From Rhynchospora pubera (Eukaryota; Streptophyta; Magnoliopsida; Poales; Cyperaceae), in the NCBI GenBank assembly GCA_028095005.1, contig CM051460.1, positions 23,173,501 to 23,237,500 of the forward strand: a stretch of DNA of 64,000 nt, in the 5' to 3' direction. The position numbers and the translations under genes were made by a program. The notes beneath the pieces were generated by a model, which saw only the letters and a program-made list of their open reading frames with translations, was not told the origin of the DNA and ran no database searches. Shown here in pieces: positions 54,230-64,000 of this stretch (positions are counted from its first letter, which is position 1; each line of letters starts with the position of its first letter).

Positions 54230-57200
54230 ACGCAGGCTGATACAACAATCCGAGGAACAACACAAAAAAGTAACACTTTAGAATCTCTCTCCCTGTAGTT
54301 TATAATCAAAGAGATGCTAGGTTTTTTTTTTTCCTCGCTGAAATGGTTTTATTTGTTGATTTTTCTAAGTTAGACAGTACCATGAGTAGAGAATTTTTTA
54401 CTGTCTCTTCTCAATAATGAAAATCTCACTGGCACAAGCTGAACCATAGATACTACTAATTAGTGTTATTGTCTCCTTTCAATAAAATAATCGTACTTAG
54501 GTTGTATATTGCTAAACGTTTTTTCATTGCAGTCGTCCAACATGTCTATAAATAAATAGCACGTCATTATACAAATGGTCTGAATATTACATGTCATTAT
54601 AATCATTCCTCTTGCTTGGATTCTTGCATCAACTATCTTATTTGGTTTCGTCCAAGATAAAAAATTTCTACCATTTTTCTCATCAAATGTTTCACTGTAT
54701 GTTTTTTTCAAACGTAGGTTGAGTGCATCATTGGCTTGGAGGGATGGATGCTGGGGTGTGTACACAAAAGCTTCAGTTCAAGAGATTTGTCACATATGGT
54801 ATTTCTCACATGGTTTACTTTTGCCTGATTTTCTTATTGTTTACGCATTCCAATCAGTTTTTAGATCAATTTACACATATTGCATAATTAATTTCTGTAG
54901 TTTTATGTTTTGAGGTAATTTTGACAGAATTAGGATATACTTAGGATTCGTATGCAAAAAAACCCAAAATTTTGCTTTGTAATTGATATGCCCTTGCTAG
55001 AGTAACCCCTCTATTTTATATTTCTCTATTTGTTTCCAGTCATACTCTGAGGAGCGTCCATTGTAGGTAGAGATAGAGAGCCGTGGCCTGAGGGTTCTCT
55101 CTCTATTATTTCCATAATTGAAATGTAAGCACATGTATGGAAGGTATTTTTGGAAATGATGCATTATTGGTTTTTCTCTGGGTTCATTTGCGATTCCTGT
55201 TAATTAGAATATAAAATAATGATTTCAATGCAAAACAATCGAATATGAACGCCATTTTGGTTCTGCCTGATTAATAATGTTTAATATCAAGTAAATTGGT
55301 TTGAAGTTTTCACCACTTTCAATCAATGGAAAAAGCTGATTGTTCAGTGAGTTTGAGAACCGTATTTTGATATAGGTCTATGGTAGATTTTAGAAAAAAG
55401 TTATAATTAAATGACATTAAATTTTAAAAAATATATATATACAATAATTTATTGGTGTCTTCAGCCCTCTGTCAGGAAAAAAAATCTTTTCTCCTATCTC
55501 AGGTGATGTATCCTTTGTTGTATGGTATGTCCATTCGCGCTTATTGTGCACCAGTCATGCTGGTTTTCCTTCAATCATAGCCAATAAGAGTTACGAGCAC
55601 AGTGGTCCCTCATTTAGGTCTGATTCATAAGCTCTGGTTCTTTGATTTTCATTGATGCACATTTTAGTGCCGAGCAAGAAGATGTTAAGGAGCACACTGT
55701 GGTGTTGAGCTTTGGTGGACCGTTGACATTGCTTCACCGTCAATTGTGTGCCTAATTTGCTGCTCTGTACCTCTTTCAGGTTAGCACCAATTCGTTTTCC
55801 CATCTCATCAGAGTAATTGATTGTCAGTGCCGAGCATTGAGCAGCTAGCATTTTATCGCTGTAATAGTCATTTGTTATTAATTAGTTATATTTTACTTTG
55901 TAGAAAGACGCTCAAGGATTCATTGCTGTAAGCTCCACTGGTGTAATGAAACGGTTATAATGGATCAAATAAGCTCCAGGTCTGTTGTTTGCTCTCTCAG
56001 GCTCCTGATTTTGGGTATTACTTATTTTCACCTCTTTTTTATTTTTGCTCAGCATTATTACAATAAATCCATAGTCAATAGGAACTAGCAAGAGGTTCAT
56101 GCCTATCTATTTATTACTCATAGATGAGTTAGATAAATTGCCAAAATACATGTGTCGCTTCATTGTTGCTTATGATTCTTCAATTTATTTGTTGTTCAGT
56201 TGTGCAATCACACAACAACAATAAATTTTTGACATTTAATAAAATAAAATGAACATGAAAATATTTCACAAAATAATTTTTTGATGTGCTGTGTGATAGA
56301 TTAGATTCAGTTTCAAGTGCTTCGAAAATGTAAGTTCATAGATATTTTGACATCTTACTAATTGTGTTATTTTGTTGGGCTTACATTATCCCTCATAATT
56401 ATTAATATTTTATTGATTATTTAGTATATGAAATGATTACAACATAATTCATGAGTTCCAATTGAAGTTTTCAATTGGAGAAGTTAGTGACGACTTAAAA
56501 GAACAATTGATTTTTCAGTATTTTCTTTTGAATAGATAGAAATCCAAAGCTTCCGTCGAGAAAGAGAGAGACTGAAATTGAGCATGTTGTAGATTCAACT
56601 GATTTGTCCACTAATAAGAACACGGTTGCTGCTCATTTGAAGGTATTTCTTTTAATTGATAAACAGGACTACATGTACCAGTCTACTACTATAGTATTGT
56701 GGAGGGAAGACAATGTCGGTGTGTCCAACCCTATGACAAGTCTCTTACTATAATATTAAGGTGTTTCAATTCTGTTTCCCTTTTGTCTTCGTCTTTGTCA
56801 GACCTTTCATGGTTTTCGTATATTCCTTTTCCACATTTAACTTCTTATTTTCACATCTCTCTCTGATTTTGCTACAGCTATTGTCTCTGTACATTTTTCC
56901 TCTTTGTTTATTTAGTATTTCTAATCTTTAGTTTTAGCTTAATGCATCATTCTTTATGAAGCTTTTGTAAGATAATGTATGTACCGGTCTGCTACTGTGT
57001 TCACCTTTGATACTGGCATAGAGAGTATGAGCATAGAATAGAACTTATTAAAAAAAGGGTTAAGATATTATCTCTCTTTCAAAGCCCCAAATTAAAAAAA
57101 GTTATTTTGTAAATTATAGCAATTGCAGTATTGCACAGATCGAGAGATGTTTCGAATTTTTTCATGTTGATTTTGTAAATTTTTTGTCACTTATTTCAAT

Positions 57201-57853
57201 TTTACTGTGTAGTGTTTAAAGTGAGAGATGGTCATCCATGGGGGAGAGAGTTAAAATGGAAACCCAAGCAATCTGCTCATCTAGTGGTGAATGAAAAATT
57301 GAAATTGTAATGTTATTAATTAGTTGAGTATTTCTTATCCATTCCTTGCATTAATTTTAATCATTGAGAAGGCAAGAGATTTAAGATGAACAAAGGGTAA
57401 TCAACACATTCGAGCTTCTTCAAGCAAAGACACTCACTACATGTTCTTTATGCAGGCTTTTATTTGCTTCAGTAATAATGGCAGAACTAAGTACAGATGC
57501 ATGTTCTTTGTATAATAGATTTTTTAGAATAATAACTATGTTCGGTTTTATACGGAAATGTTTTGAAGTTAAGAAAGTATAAAATAGTTCCATCAATTTA
57601 GCGTTTACTTTTGGTTGGTTAATTTGCAATTGCTGTTGGAACTGGTATCTATTTTGTGTCAGGATTGTATTGTTTGGAAAGTTAATTAGCTAATTTGGAA
57701 CTGATATCGTTTGATTAACGTAATGTTTTTCAATTTAACAAAGTATATATGCAACTGTATTTATGTCATATATAACATCCACGTTCATTAGAAAATCGTT
57801 TCGTCGCATATTCAAATGAGAATACATCGCGCAACGCGCGAGAATAGAACTAG
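54230..57853 (+). mobile_element. Helitron body (plus strand) with captured fragments; 3' end at 57853
   Basis: The 3' tail is TCGCGC/GCGCGA hairpin with AAC loop (57827-57841), spacer GAATAGAA, CTAG (57850-57853), host T. The 5' end is not located; 54230 is a guess. Inside: an exon-like block between acceptor GTAG (54717) and donor ATG/GTATTTC (54801); a block at 55612-55852 shared with the minus-strand Helitron; and a block DSTDLSTNKNTVAAHLK before donor AAG/GTATTT (56535-56643). It is inserted within the 5' region of the minus-strand Helitron whose 5' end is 58047. Confidence 0.65.
55612..55852 (+). pseudogene. captured segment shared by two Helitrons, copy A
   Basis: Aligns with the minus strand of 61224-61470: common text includes TTTAGGTCTGATTCATA, GAGCAAGAAGA, GAGCTTTG and the terminal GAGCATTGAGCAGCTAGC. 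About 75% alike. Contains an acceptor-like CTCTTTCAG/GTTAGC. Frame not conserved here. Confidence 0.7.
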
Positions 57854-57859
57854 TTTTCG

Positions 57860-58047
57860 TTAGAACCATTCTAGCGCATCAACAGTTTCATTTAAATTGC
57901 TAGCTTTTTATTTGATAGCTACATCTATACCGTAAATCATATTAGATCAATAAAATCAATGATTCATATCTGATGTTAGAGGTATAATACAACCTTTATT
58001 TGATTTTTCTTACAATTTTTGTAAGATGCTTTTATAAGTAGTAGAGA
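57860..58047 (-). mobile_element. Helitron 5' terminus
   Basis: Minus strand starts TCTCTACTACTTATAAAAGC at 58047 after host A. Similar to the end at 52482 (shared TCTCTACTA, TTATAAA.GCA and GATATACGG/GATTTACGG blocks). Truncated after about 190 bases by the plus-strand Helitron tail at 57853. Confidence 0.75.
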
Positions 58048-58128
58048 TTAGTGAGAAAAGGAAACTTTTTATTACTTGATTTACGTTTTTGCATTTTTTT
58101 TCTCGCTTAAAAATGGATAATAATAATA

Positions 58129-58560
58129 GAGCAAGGTTCCGGTGCCACACTTTTTTGGTGCCATAAATGCCACACTTTCTTTTTTTATTTTAAATATAAA
58201 AAATTTTAAATATAATCGTCCGATCCAAACCGATGATCTTGTTCATTTTAATGACAGATGCATTGTCATAAAATTTTATAATTTTTGAAGTTTATTTGAT
58301 ACTTGATCAAAAGGTGAAAAATGAACGGATCAAAATAACTAAAATAGATTCATTCTAATATGTCAATTTTTCAACATCTTGATCAAGTATCAAATAAGCT
58401 TTAAAAATTATGAAATTTTAGTACAACGCATCCGTCGTTAAAATGAACAAGATCAACGGTTTGGATTGAACGATTATAGTTTAATTTTTTGACATTTAAA
58501 ATAAAAAAGAAAAGTGTGGCATTTGTGGCACCAAAAAAGTGTGGCACCGGAACCTTGCTC
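58129..58560. mobile_element. Mutator-type MITE, GAGCAAGGTTCCGG family
   Basis: 432 bp, perfect ends GAGCAAGGTTCCGGTGCCAC and complement, arms complementary for most of their length, and a 9-bp duplication ATAATAATA (58120-58128 and 58561-58569; partly ambiguous because it is a simple repeat). Subterminal ACACTTTTTTGGTGCCA repeats. Related inside to 39016-39423. Confidence 0.88.
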
Positions 58561-58780
58561 ATAATAATAATAACAACAAAACAAGAAAATAAATATTAAG
58601 AAAAAAGCTGGCTATTTTACAAGGAAAAAAAGATCCACGTAACTTATTTGACCTATGATTGCTCCACATAGCTCAACAGTCCGGATGTTTATAGTTTTTA
58701 AGAAATGGACTAGTAGGAAAGACGCGTCCGTATAATACAAAACATTCCCCTTAAATTTTAAAAAAATTAACAATTAAAAT

Positions 58781-58854
58781 TGGCCCATGCAGGTCTCGAA
58801 CCTGCGACCTTCGCGTTATTAGCACGACGCTCTAACCAACTGAGCTAATAGGCC
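58781..58854 (-). tRNA. tRNA-Ile (anticodon AAT)
   Basis: Minus strand, 74 nt without intron. Acceptor GGCCTAT/ATGGGCC (one U-G pair) with discriminator A; D stem GCTC/GAGC with AGTTGGTTA loop; anticodon stem TCGTG/CGCGA around loop CTAATAA, giving AAT; T stem GCAGG/CCTGC with TTCGAGA loop. Internal A and B boxes are intact. A T7 run about 15 nt downstream (plus-strand A run, 58760-58766) is a pol III terminator. Cytosolic type. Confidence 0.97.
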
Positions 58855-59704
58855 ATGTCAACTACGTTTGATTATTTATTTATATGAGTAAATAGAATCT
58901 CAGAACACGGACAAAATTGTACAAACGAAATTATGCCAAACAAAAAGCTGATTAGTTGACCCCATCTGGACACACGTTCAGATTTAGAATCCATGGAATT
59001 GGGATATCGTGATTCGTGTCCGTCGTTGGTTTCTCCATTTTAATTTTTGGGGTGGGGGGGTGGTGGGGAGATCGATGGTAAAAATTCTATTCTACATAAA
59101 TATGCATGTGAAAGGAAAAGGAATGTTAGGAATGCATTGTGGAAACTTTCGTAAAAAATAACTCCTTTTTTTTCTAATGTAGTTGCAAGTTCGTCCCGAG
59201 GTGTGTTTGGTTGTCTAAGGAGAAATAAGAAATGGAAAAGAGGGGAAAAAAAAAGTGACACATTCAAACATGGGATCTAAGCCCAAGTATAAGATACTTT
59301 TTCATCTATCTACAAACACAAGTATAAGGGATAAGACTCTCTCATCTCTTCTATCTTTCTTATTCCTTGTACTTGGTGCAATCAAACACACACCAAAGTG
59401 TTTTATACAACTTAAGAAACAACACATATTACACATTTGGATGATTTTATTAATTTCACCTATTTATAATTATGCGAAATGAGAGGAGATAAAGAAACTT
59501 GGTTTTAATTGAACATGATTTTTTTTCCCTTTTTTTATCTACACAACAAACTTGATATGAAAGAGATGAAATTAAAAAAATATTGGAGTCTTTAGATGCT
59601 GATTAGATTTATTGAGGTAAAAGGTCTGTCTGACAAGAAATCATCAAATATACTTGATTGGATAAATCCACACAAGTGAATAAACCACGTCTAATATATA
59701 GTAA

Positions 59705-59731
59705 CTAGTGGGTGCGTCGCGCGTTGCGCGA
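59705..59731 (-). mobile_element. Helitron 3' terminus, TCGCGC hairpin family
   Basis: Minus strand: TCGCGC/GCGCGA stem with AAC loop (59717-59731), eight-base spacer, CTAG (59708-59705), host T. Same hairpin as 57827-57853, facing it. The body extends right, probably beyond 63.4 kb; the 5' end was not found. Confidence 0.85.
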
Positions 59732-61220
59732 CCTATTTTTTTGTTATGTGTTTTTTGACAGTCTTATTAATAGTAAAAATACAATGGAAAAAAGAGCAAT
59801 AAATCAAAACTGAATTCGACAACTATGGTCTAGATATCGATTTCACATTGTTAGTTAATTGCCATCACATGTCTTTACTCTTGCACTCAGCATGTAAGAA
59901 GAAAATATAGGTGCACTAAAAGCATCAATGGATCCACTGTCTATTACTCACAATAAAAGAATCACAAATAGAAGTCACATTGTAAAAACTTCTATGACCT
60001 TGCTAGTACGAAATAAACACAAATAACCCTTGATTAAGATGCTGGCATATGTAGATAATATTATCATCACAATTTCAAAAGAGCAAAGTAACTATACAAT
60101 GACACTCATTTTTATCAGCATCAAATGCTGGTAAAAAAATCAACTGAAAAGTTGGAGGAACAAACAATCTAATGACATACTTATAAGTAAACATCCTACT
60201 GGACTGAAATGCAAATCGATTCAGAAATTACATTAAAAAAAAACTCAAAGTTGCCTTACTTGATAGATGTAGAATATGGTACTAATGGGCTTAAAAATGA
60301 ACTCTTTGTGTCACAAATCAGGGCTTCTATAAGTTGTTATGAGTAACAGTTAGCTGCAGCAAAGAATCAAGAAACAACGCAAGGCAAAGTTAAATTTCCA
60401 AATGATCATTAATTAATAAATTAACTAAAAGATTGCAACTATTGTACTTTGTATTCATGCTAAGGTTTTACTTTAATACTATATGGTGATTCAAAATTTA
60501 TATACCGGTAAGTATAGTATGCATTGGCTAGTTATTTTTGTTACCATCGTACCTATAATTACTATCACATGGATACCTTATCATTCCTTTTACCTGTCTT
60601 TAAATTCTACAGAGAACTTTCTAATCACCATGAAATCACATTAACTCTAACTTGTTGTTAGGTGAGACACCAAACTTTAAGCAACATTAAACATGACAGA
60701 GCCAGATGAAATTGAAGCTTTTTGCAAATGTGAAACAATTAGAAAACTCTTTATACTGAGTCTTTATCTATAGCACTCATGTAAATGAGGCCCCAACTTA
60801 ATCGTGAAATTAGATTTTTTTTTCAAACCCAATTTATTGCACTCAATCCAGACAGACAAACATCAAAACAACTTGAAACAAAAATAACCGTCAATAATGT
60901 ACATGATAACCATATAAACTACTACAATGAAATAAACCAAAAAAAGTTGAGGTAAAAATTTTGAACTGAAAAAAAAAATTAGCAAACCTTCAAAGAACCC
61001 TCACGAATCATATTAGCAACATGCTTCCTCCATTTTTTTTTGCTTCCCTTACCTCCCCTATCGTCATACATCTAGCACCATAAATTTAGAAATTATTAAA
61101 ATTGTTAGAAATGAGCCAAGGAATAAACTTAAAAAGAAACAATGCAATGTTGCCTTAAAAAATCAGAACATGGAACAATATCGAACTGGGTTGCTGTTTA
61201 AAGATATGGAAAAAAGAAAT
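59732..61220 (-). other. Helitron interior, introns of captured gene
   Basis: AT-rich. On the minus strand 61075-60985 is exon-like: MYDDRGGKGSKKKWRKH then VANMIREGSLKV, basic. Not recognised. Confidence 0.35.
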
Positions 61221-61223
61221 AGA

Positions 61224-61470
61224 AGCTAGCTGCTCAATGCTCAACACTTAGTACTCAACTACGTAGATGAGACGGAGAAAACAAACCAATGATAACCAGA
61301 AAGAGGCACAGACCAGCGACTTGGACACATAAACGATAGTGAGACAATGTCAGAGGTCCCAAAGCTCACCACCTCAGCGCGCTCCATGACGTCTTCTTGC
61401 TCAGGACCTAAATGTGCAACGATGAGAACCAAAGAATCAATCAAAGCCTATGAATCAGACCTAAATAAGG
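61224..61470 (-). pseudogene. captured segment shared by two Helitrons, copy B
   Basis: Minus strand is open for 61 codons (61444-61259): DSLVLIVAHLGPEQEDVME then VVSFGTSDIVSLSFMCPSRW. Homologous to 55612-55852. GC-richer. Family unknown. This copy retains more frame than copy A. Confidence 0.55.
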
Positions 61471-62306
61471 GATAACCACCTCTCTATTCTATTCTAATCC
61501 TCTAATTGAATACCAATATCAACATCAAAATAAGATCAACAAACAATTCACCAAATGTACAAATGAAATTATCTAAAATTCTAAATAGAATACATATCAA
61601 ATGTACTAATGAAATGTTTTGTACTGATCAGATAATGAATTGAGTTAGTCATTAGTTGCATAATTCTCTCAATTAACCTATAAGATGCTGCAAATTTGAA
61701 CACATATTAATATGACATTCGTATAAAGCACACAGAAACCATGCAATCTGTAAATTACATACACGCTCCTTATGCTGCTGGGTTAAAACTTAGTCCAATA
61801 AACTTTAGCCAAATCTATATCCCAATAATTAGTTGGAATAACAACTTAATAGTATCATATCGTTATGTCAAAGGAAAATATAATTATTAATGGACCTATT
61901 ACTATTATCTAATTGTTTCTTACATGTATAAAAGTCGAATGCACATTATCGGTTATGTTGAAGTTATCTCACAAAAACATTCAAAATGCAGAATGAGGCC
62001 GCAAGCAAGAAAATGTCTCTCAGAGAATCAAATAAATACTATAAAAAAGGAAATTCTGAACCCAAAAAAAAAGATTTTGCAAAAAAGATAAGACCTGTTG
62101 AACAGTAAATAGATACAGCAGTAAACATTAAACAACAATATAGGAGAGTAGATATCTGTTATATAACTGATAAGACCTGTTGAACTGCAAAGATAAGAAT
62201 GCAATGCAAACTTGAAAATCTGTAGAAAAATACAGAAAAATGAGGGGAAAAAATAATAAGTATAAGAAAAACTTTCTTCAGATATCTAAACATCTTCACA
62301 GAATCA

Positions 62307-62440
62307 CATTTTCTATACCAGTATCTCTGAACATTTTCTATACCAGTATATCTAGACATTTTCTATACCAGTATATCTAAACATTTTCTATACCAGTATA
62401 TCTAAACCTTCTATCGCTCGAATAAATCTATACCAGTATC
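62307..62440. repeat. 25-bp tandem repeat, CATTTTCTATACCAGTATATC
   Basis: Four to five consecutive 25-bp units (CATTTTCTATACC plus AGTATMTCTRRA), then a partial unit near 62425-62450. Lies in Helitron interior. Confidence 0.88.
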
Positions 62441-62779
62441 TCTGAACATCTTCAATTGATGTTCAATTGTTCATCGGATATCTTGAGGATTCCTTGAAGC
62501 ATATGGAGAGAATTAAAATACAGATTAAGATGCTGCATAGAAGATTTACCTTGTCTTGGATTCTGCAATGCTTGTATAGCAACCTTTCATGACTGAGATT
62601 GCAATATATGGCATGACATGCCTCACCTGAAAATTGATGGCATAGAATAATACATTGGCAATTAAATTTGAGAGAAAAATCGTCAGACCTAAATATTAAG
62701 TGAAATTGGAAGGAACAAAAACAACAAAAAGGATGGTACAGAAAAATACCGTGTTTAATATTCAAATTTCTTGAGTTGA

Positions 62780-63330
62780 TGCAAATAAAAATCGAAAAGA
62801 AGATGTTAGATCGTTGGCAAGTCGGTGGTGATGAGCTTTGAGCGACTCCATCTCTTCTTCGAGTTCATCACTTCTTTTAGTTCATTATCTCCTCCCTTCC
62901 AGACTGACCCCATTTCCGATCTCAAATCCTGACTCAATTCGAACAGATCGTTCCATATCTATTGCTGCAGAAAGGTGTGGTGAAAGCTAAAATCAATACA
63001 GTAGACAACGAACAGAAGGAAAAAAAAAAAGCAACATAGAGGAGCAAAACTCAACGGAGAGAGAGAGAGCACCGACAGGAGAAAACAAAGAAAGAAGACG
63101 TGGCGAGAGAGTCCTCGAACCTGATTCCGGGCGAAAATGGAGCACGTCCAATAGAGGAACAAATGATCTAGCTATTCCCTCAATCGAAGCTTTGAGGAGA
63201 GATCGGAGGCTGCTGCGATTTAACGACGAAAAGCGCCAGCGGCAGTTTTCTCTTGCCTAGGACAGCGCGTAGAGAAAGTAAAAGAGAGAGAGAGATTGAG
63301 AGACAGAGAGACGTGAGGAGCATACTTCAG
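62780..63330 (-). pseudogene. captured leader and exon fragments
   Basis: Minus strand: C/T-rich leader with CTCTCTCTCTCTC (63300-63270), GC-rich sequence to donor-like CAG/GTTCG (about 63120), then from acceptor CTGCAG (62966) a block containing RSEMGSVWKGGDNELKEVM or, in another frame, ELEEEMESLKAHHHRLAND to about 62815. Looks like the first exons of a captured gene in the Helitron ending at 59705. Coiled-coil-like, family unknown. Confidence 0.35.
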
Positions 63331-63349
63331 TCTGTACTCGAAAAGGAGA

Positions 63350-63878
63350 GAGTAAAGTATCCAGAAGAGATCTGTACGCACAGGATTTATTTAATCGGAC
63401 GGATGCGATCGAATGAAGCAAAATGAACGGACAGGATTGAAATACTGTCTGAACAACTGTTTACCCACAGTAGTTTCGGATCCGGGTGGAGTTGCAGGGA
63501 TTAATATATTAAATGATATGTGAAGTTTTAAAGTAAAACACTTTCAGTAATCGAGTCAAATTTCGTTGTTTCGAATTAACTAACTCTTCGAACAGATTGT
63601 CTTTGATGGACTGATTTTATTTGGGTGAATTTTGTGATATACATAGTATTGTTTAATCAAGATACATTAACGTGTTTTATAAGAGGTGAGCTACACTTCT
63701 TACTTCAAAAGTTGCTAAGTGTCATATCAAGGAAAATGGGATTTTCATTTTTTTTAAGTAAAATATCATTGGAATTGAGCTAAATTTGTGGTTTCACTTT
63801 TAATTTATTTTTCTTCAAAGTTCAAATTGAGATTGCTATAAAATGTTGTAGGTTTTGTTATAATCGATTAGATTTTTA
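63350..63878. other. no gene recognised
   Basis: Includes GAACGGACAGGATTG (63423) and CGGACGGATGCG, similar in style to MULE termini such as those at 19.3 and 22.9 kb, but no partner was seen. The rest is AT-rich. Confidence 0.3.
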
Positions 63879-64000
63879 GGCTGTGTTTGGATGAGCCTAG
63901 GAATAAGGGAATAGCTTCTTCTACTCCCAAATTTATTATAAACAATCTAAACTCTTCACAAAGTTACACACTTCCCAATACTTCTTCCCTTATTCCTCTT
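63879..64000. mobile_element. Tourist-like MITE cut by the window edge
   Basis: Starts GGCTGTGTTTGGATGAGCC after TTA (63876-63878). The stretch AATCTAAACTCTTCACAAAG and ACTTCCCAATA matches the interior of 25607-25753, so same family. The right end lies outside. Confidence 0.8.

Overview
The window is AT-rich nuclear DNA of a flowering plant. Evidence: spliced genes with GT-AG introns, a plant-type carboxylesterase, a cytosolic-type tRNA-Ile, LTR retrotransposons primed by initiator tRNA-Met, hAT/Mutator/Harbinger-type MITEs and CTAG-ended Helitrons. The carboxylesterase and some LTR sequences look more monocot-like than eudicot-like to me, but I cannot name the species.

Only two host genes look intact: a two-exon GID1/CXE-type carboxylesterase (38060-40048, +) and tRNA-Ile(AAT) (58781-58854, -). 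Almost everything else is mobile DNA, often nested, plus gene fragments carried by it or broken by it.

Layout. 0-3.4 kb: Helitron 3' end (minus) and a captured exon. 3.4-7 kb: accession-like TAGTACCGG motifs around a hAT MITE, then a Ty3/gypsy-type LTR. 7.9-8.6 kb: LTR-like promoter. 10.1-15.5 kb: hAT transposase pseudogene split by a solo LTR, itself split by a complete small LTR element. 15.5-19.3 kb: degenerate repeats with four MITE-like elements. 19.3-23 kb: probable Pack-MULE. 24.4-27.1 kb: GRF-finger-like pseudogene whose first exon is interrupted by a 1.2 kb hAT element. 27.6-29.2 kb: tandem duplication and MITEs. 29.6-34.1 kb: unrecognised exon-like blocks ending at a plus-strand Helitron 3' end. 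34.8-38 kb: MITEs and a 1.5 kb solo LTR. 38-40 kb: carboxylesterase. 40.3-52.5 kb: a possible large minus-strand Helitron with several captured first-exon-like pieces (including a Myeloid leukemia factor-like fragment), a copia-type LTR and a complete non-autonomous LTR retrotransposon at 49.3-52.0 kb. 52.6-54.1 kb: inverted second copy of the hAT pseudogene end and a copia fragment. 54-64 kb: two Helitrons converging tail to tail, sharing a captured segment in opposite orientation, with a Mutator-type MITE and the tRNA gene between them.

The unifying theme is gene-fragment capture and shuffling by Helitrons and MULEs. Five Helitron 3' ends of three hairpin families, all with the same stem-spacer-CTAG layout, and two related 5' ends are visible. 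I did not find a coding Helitron Rep/helicase, so these elements are likely non-autonomous.
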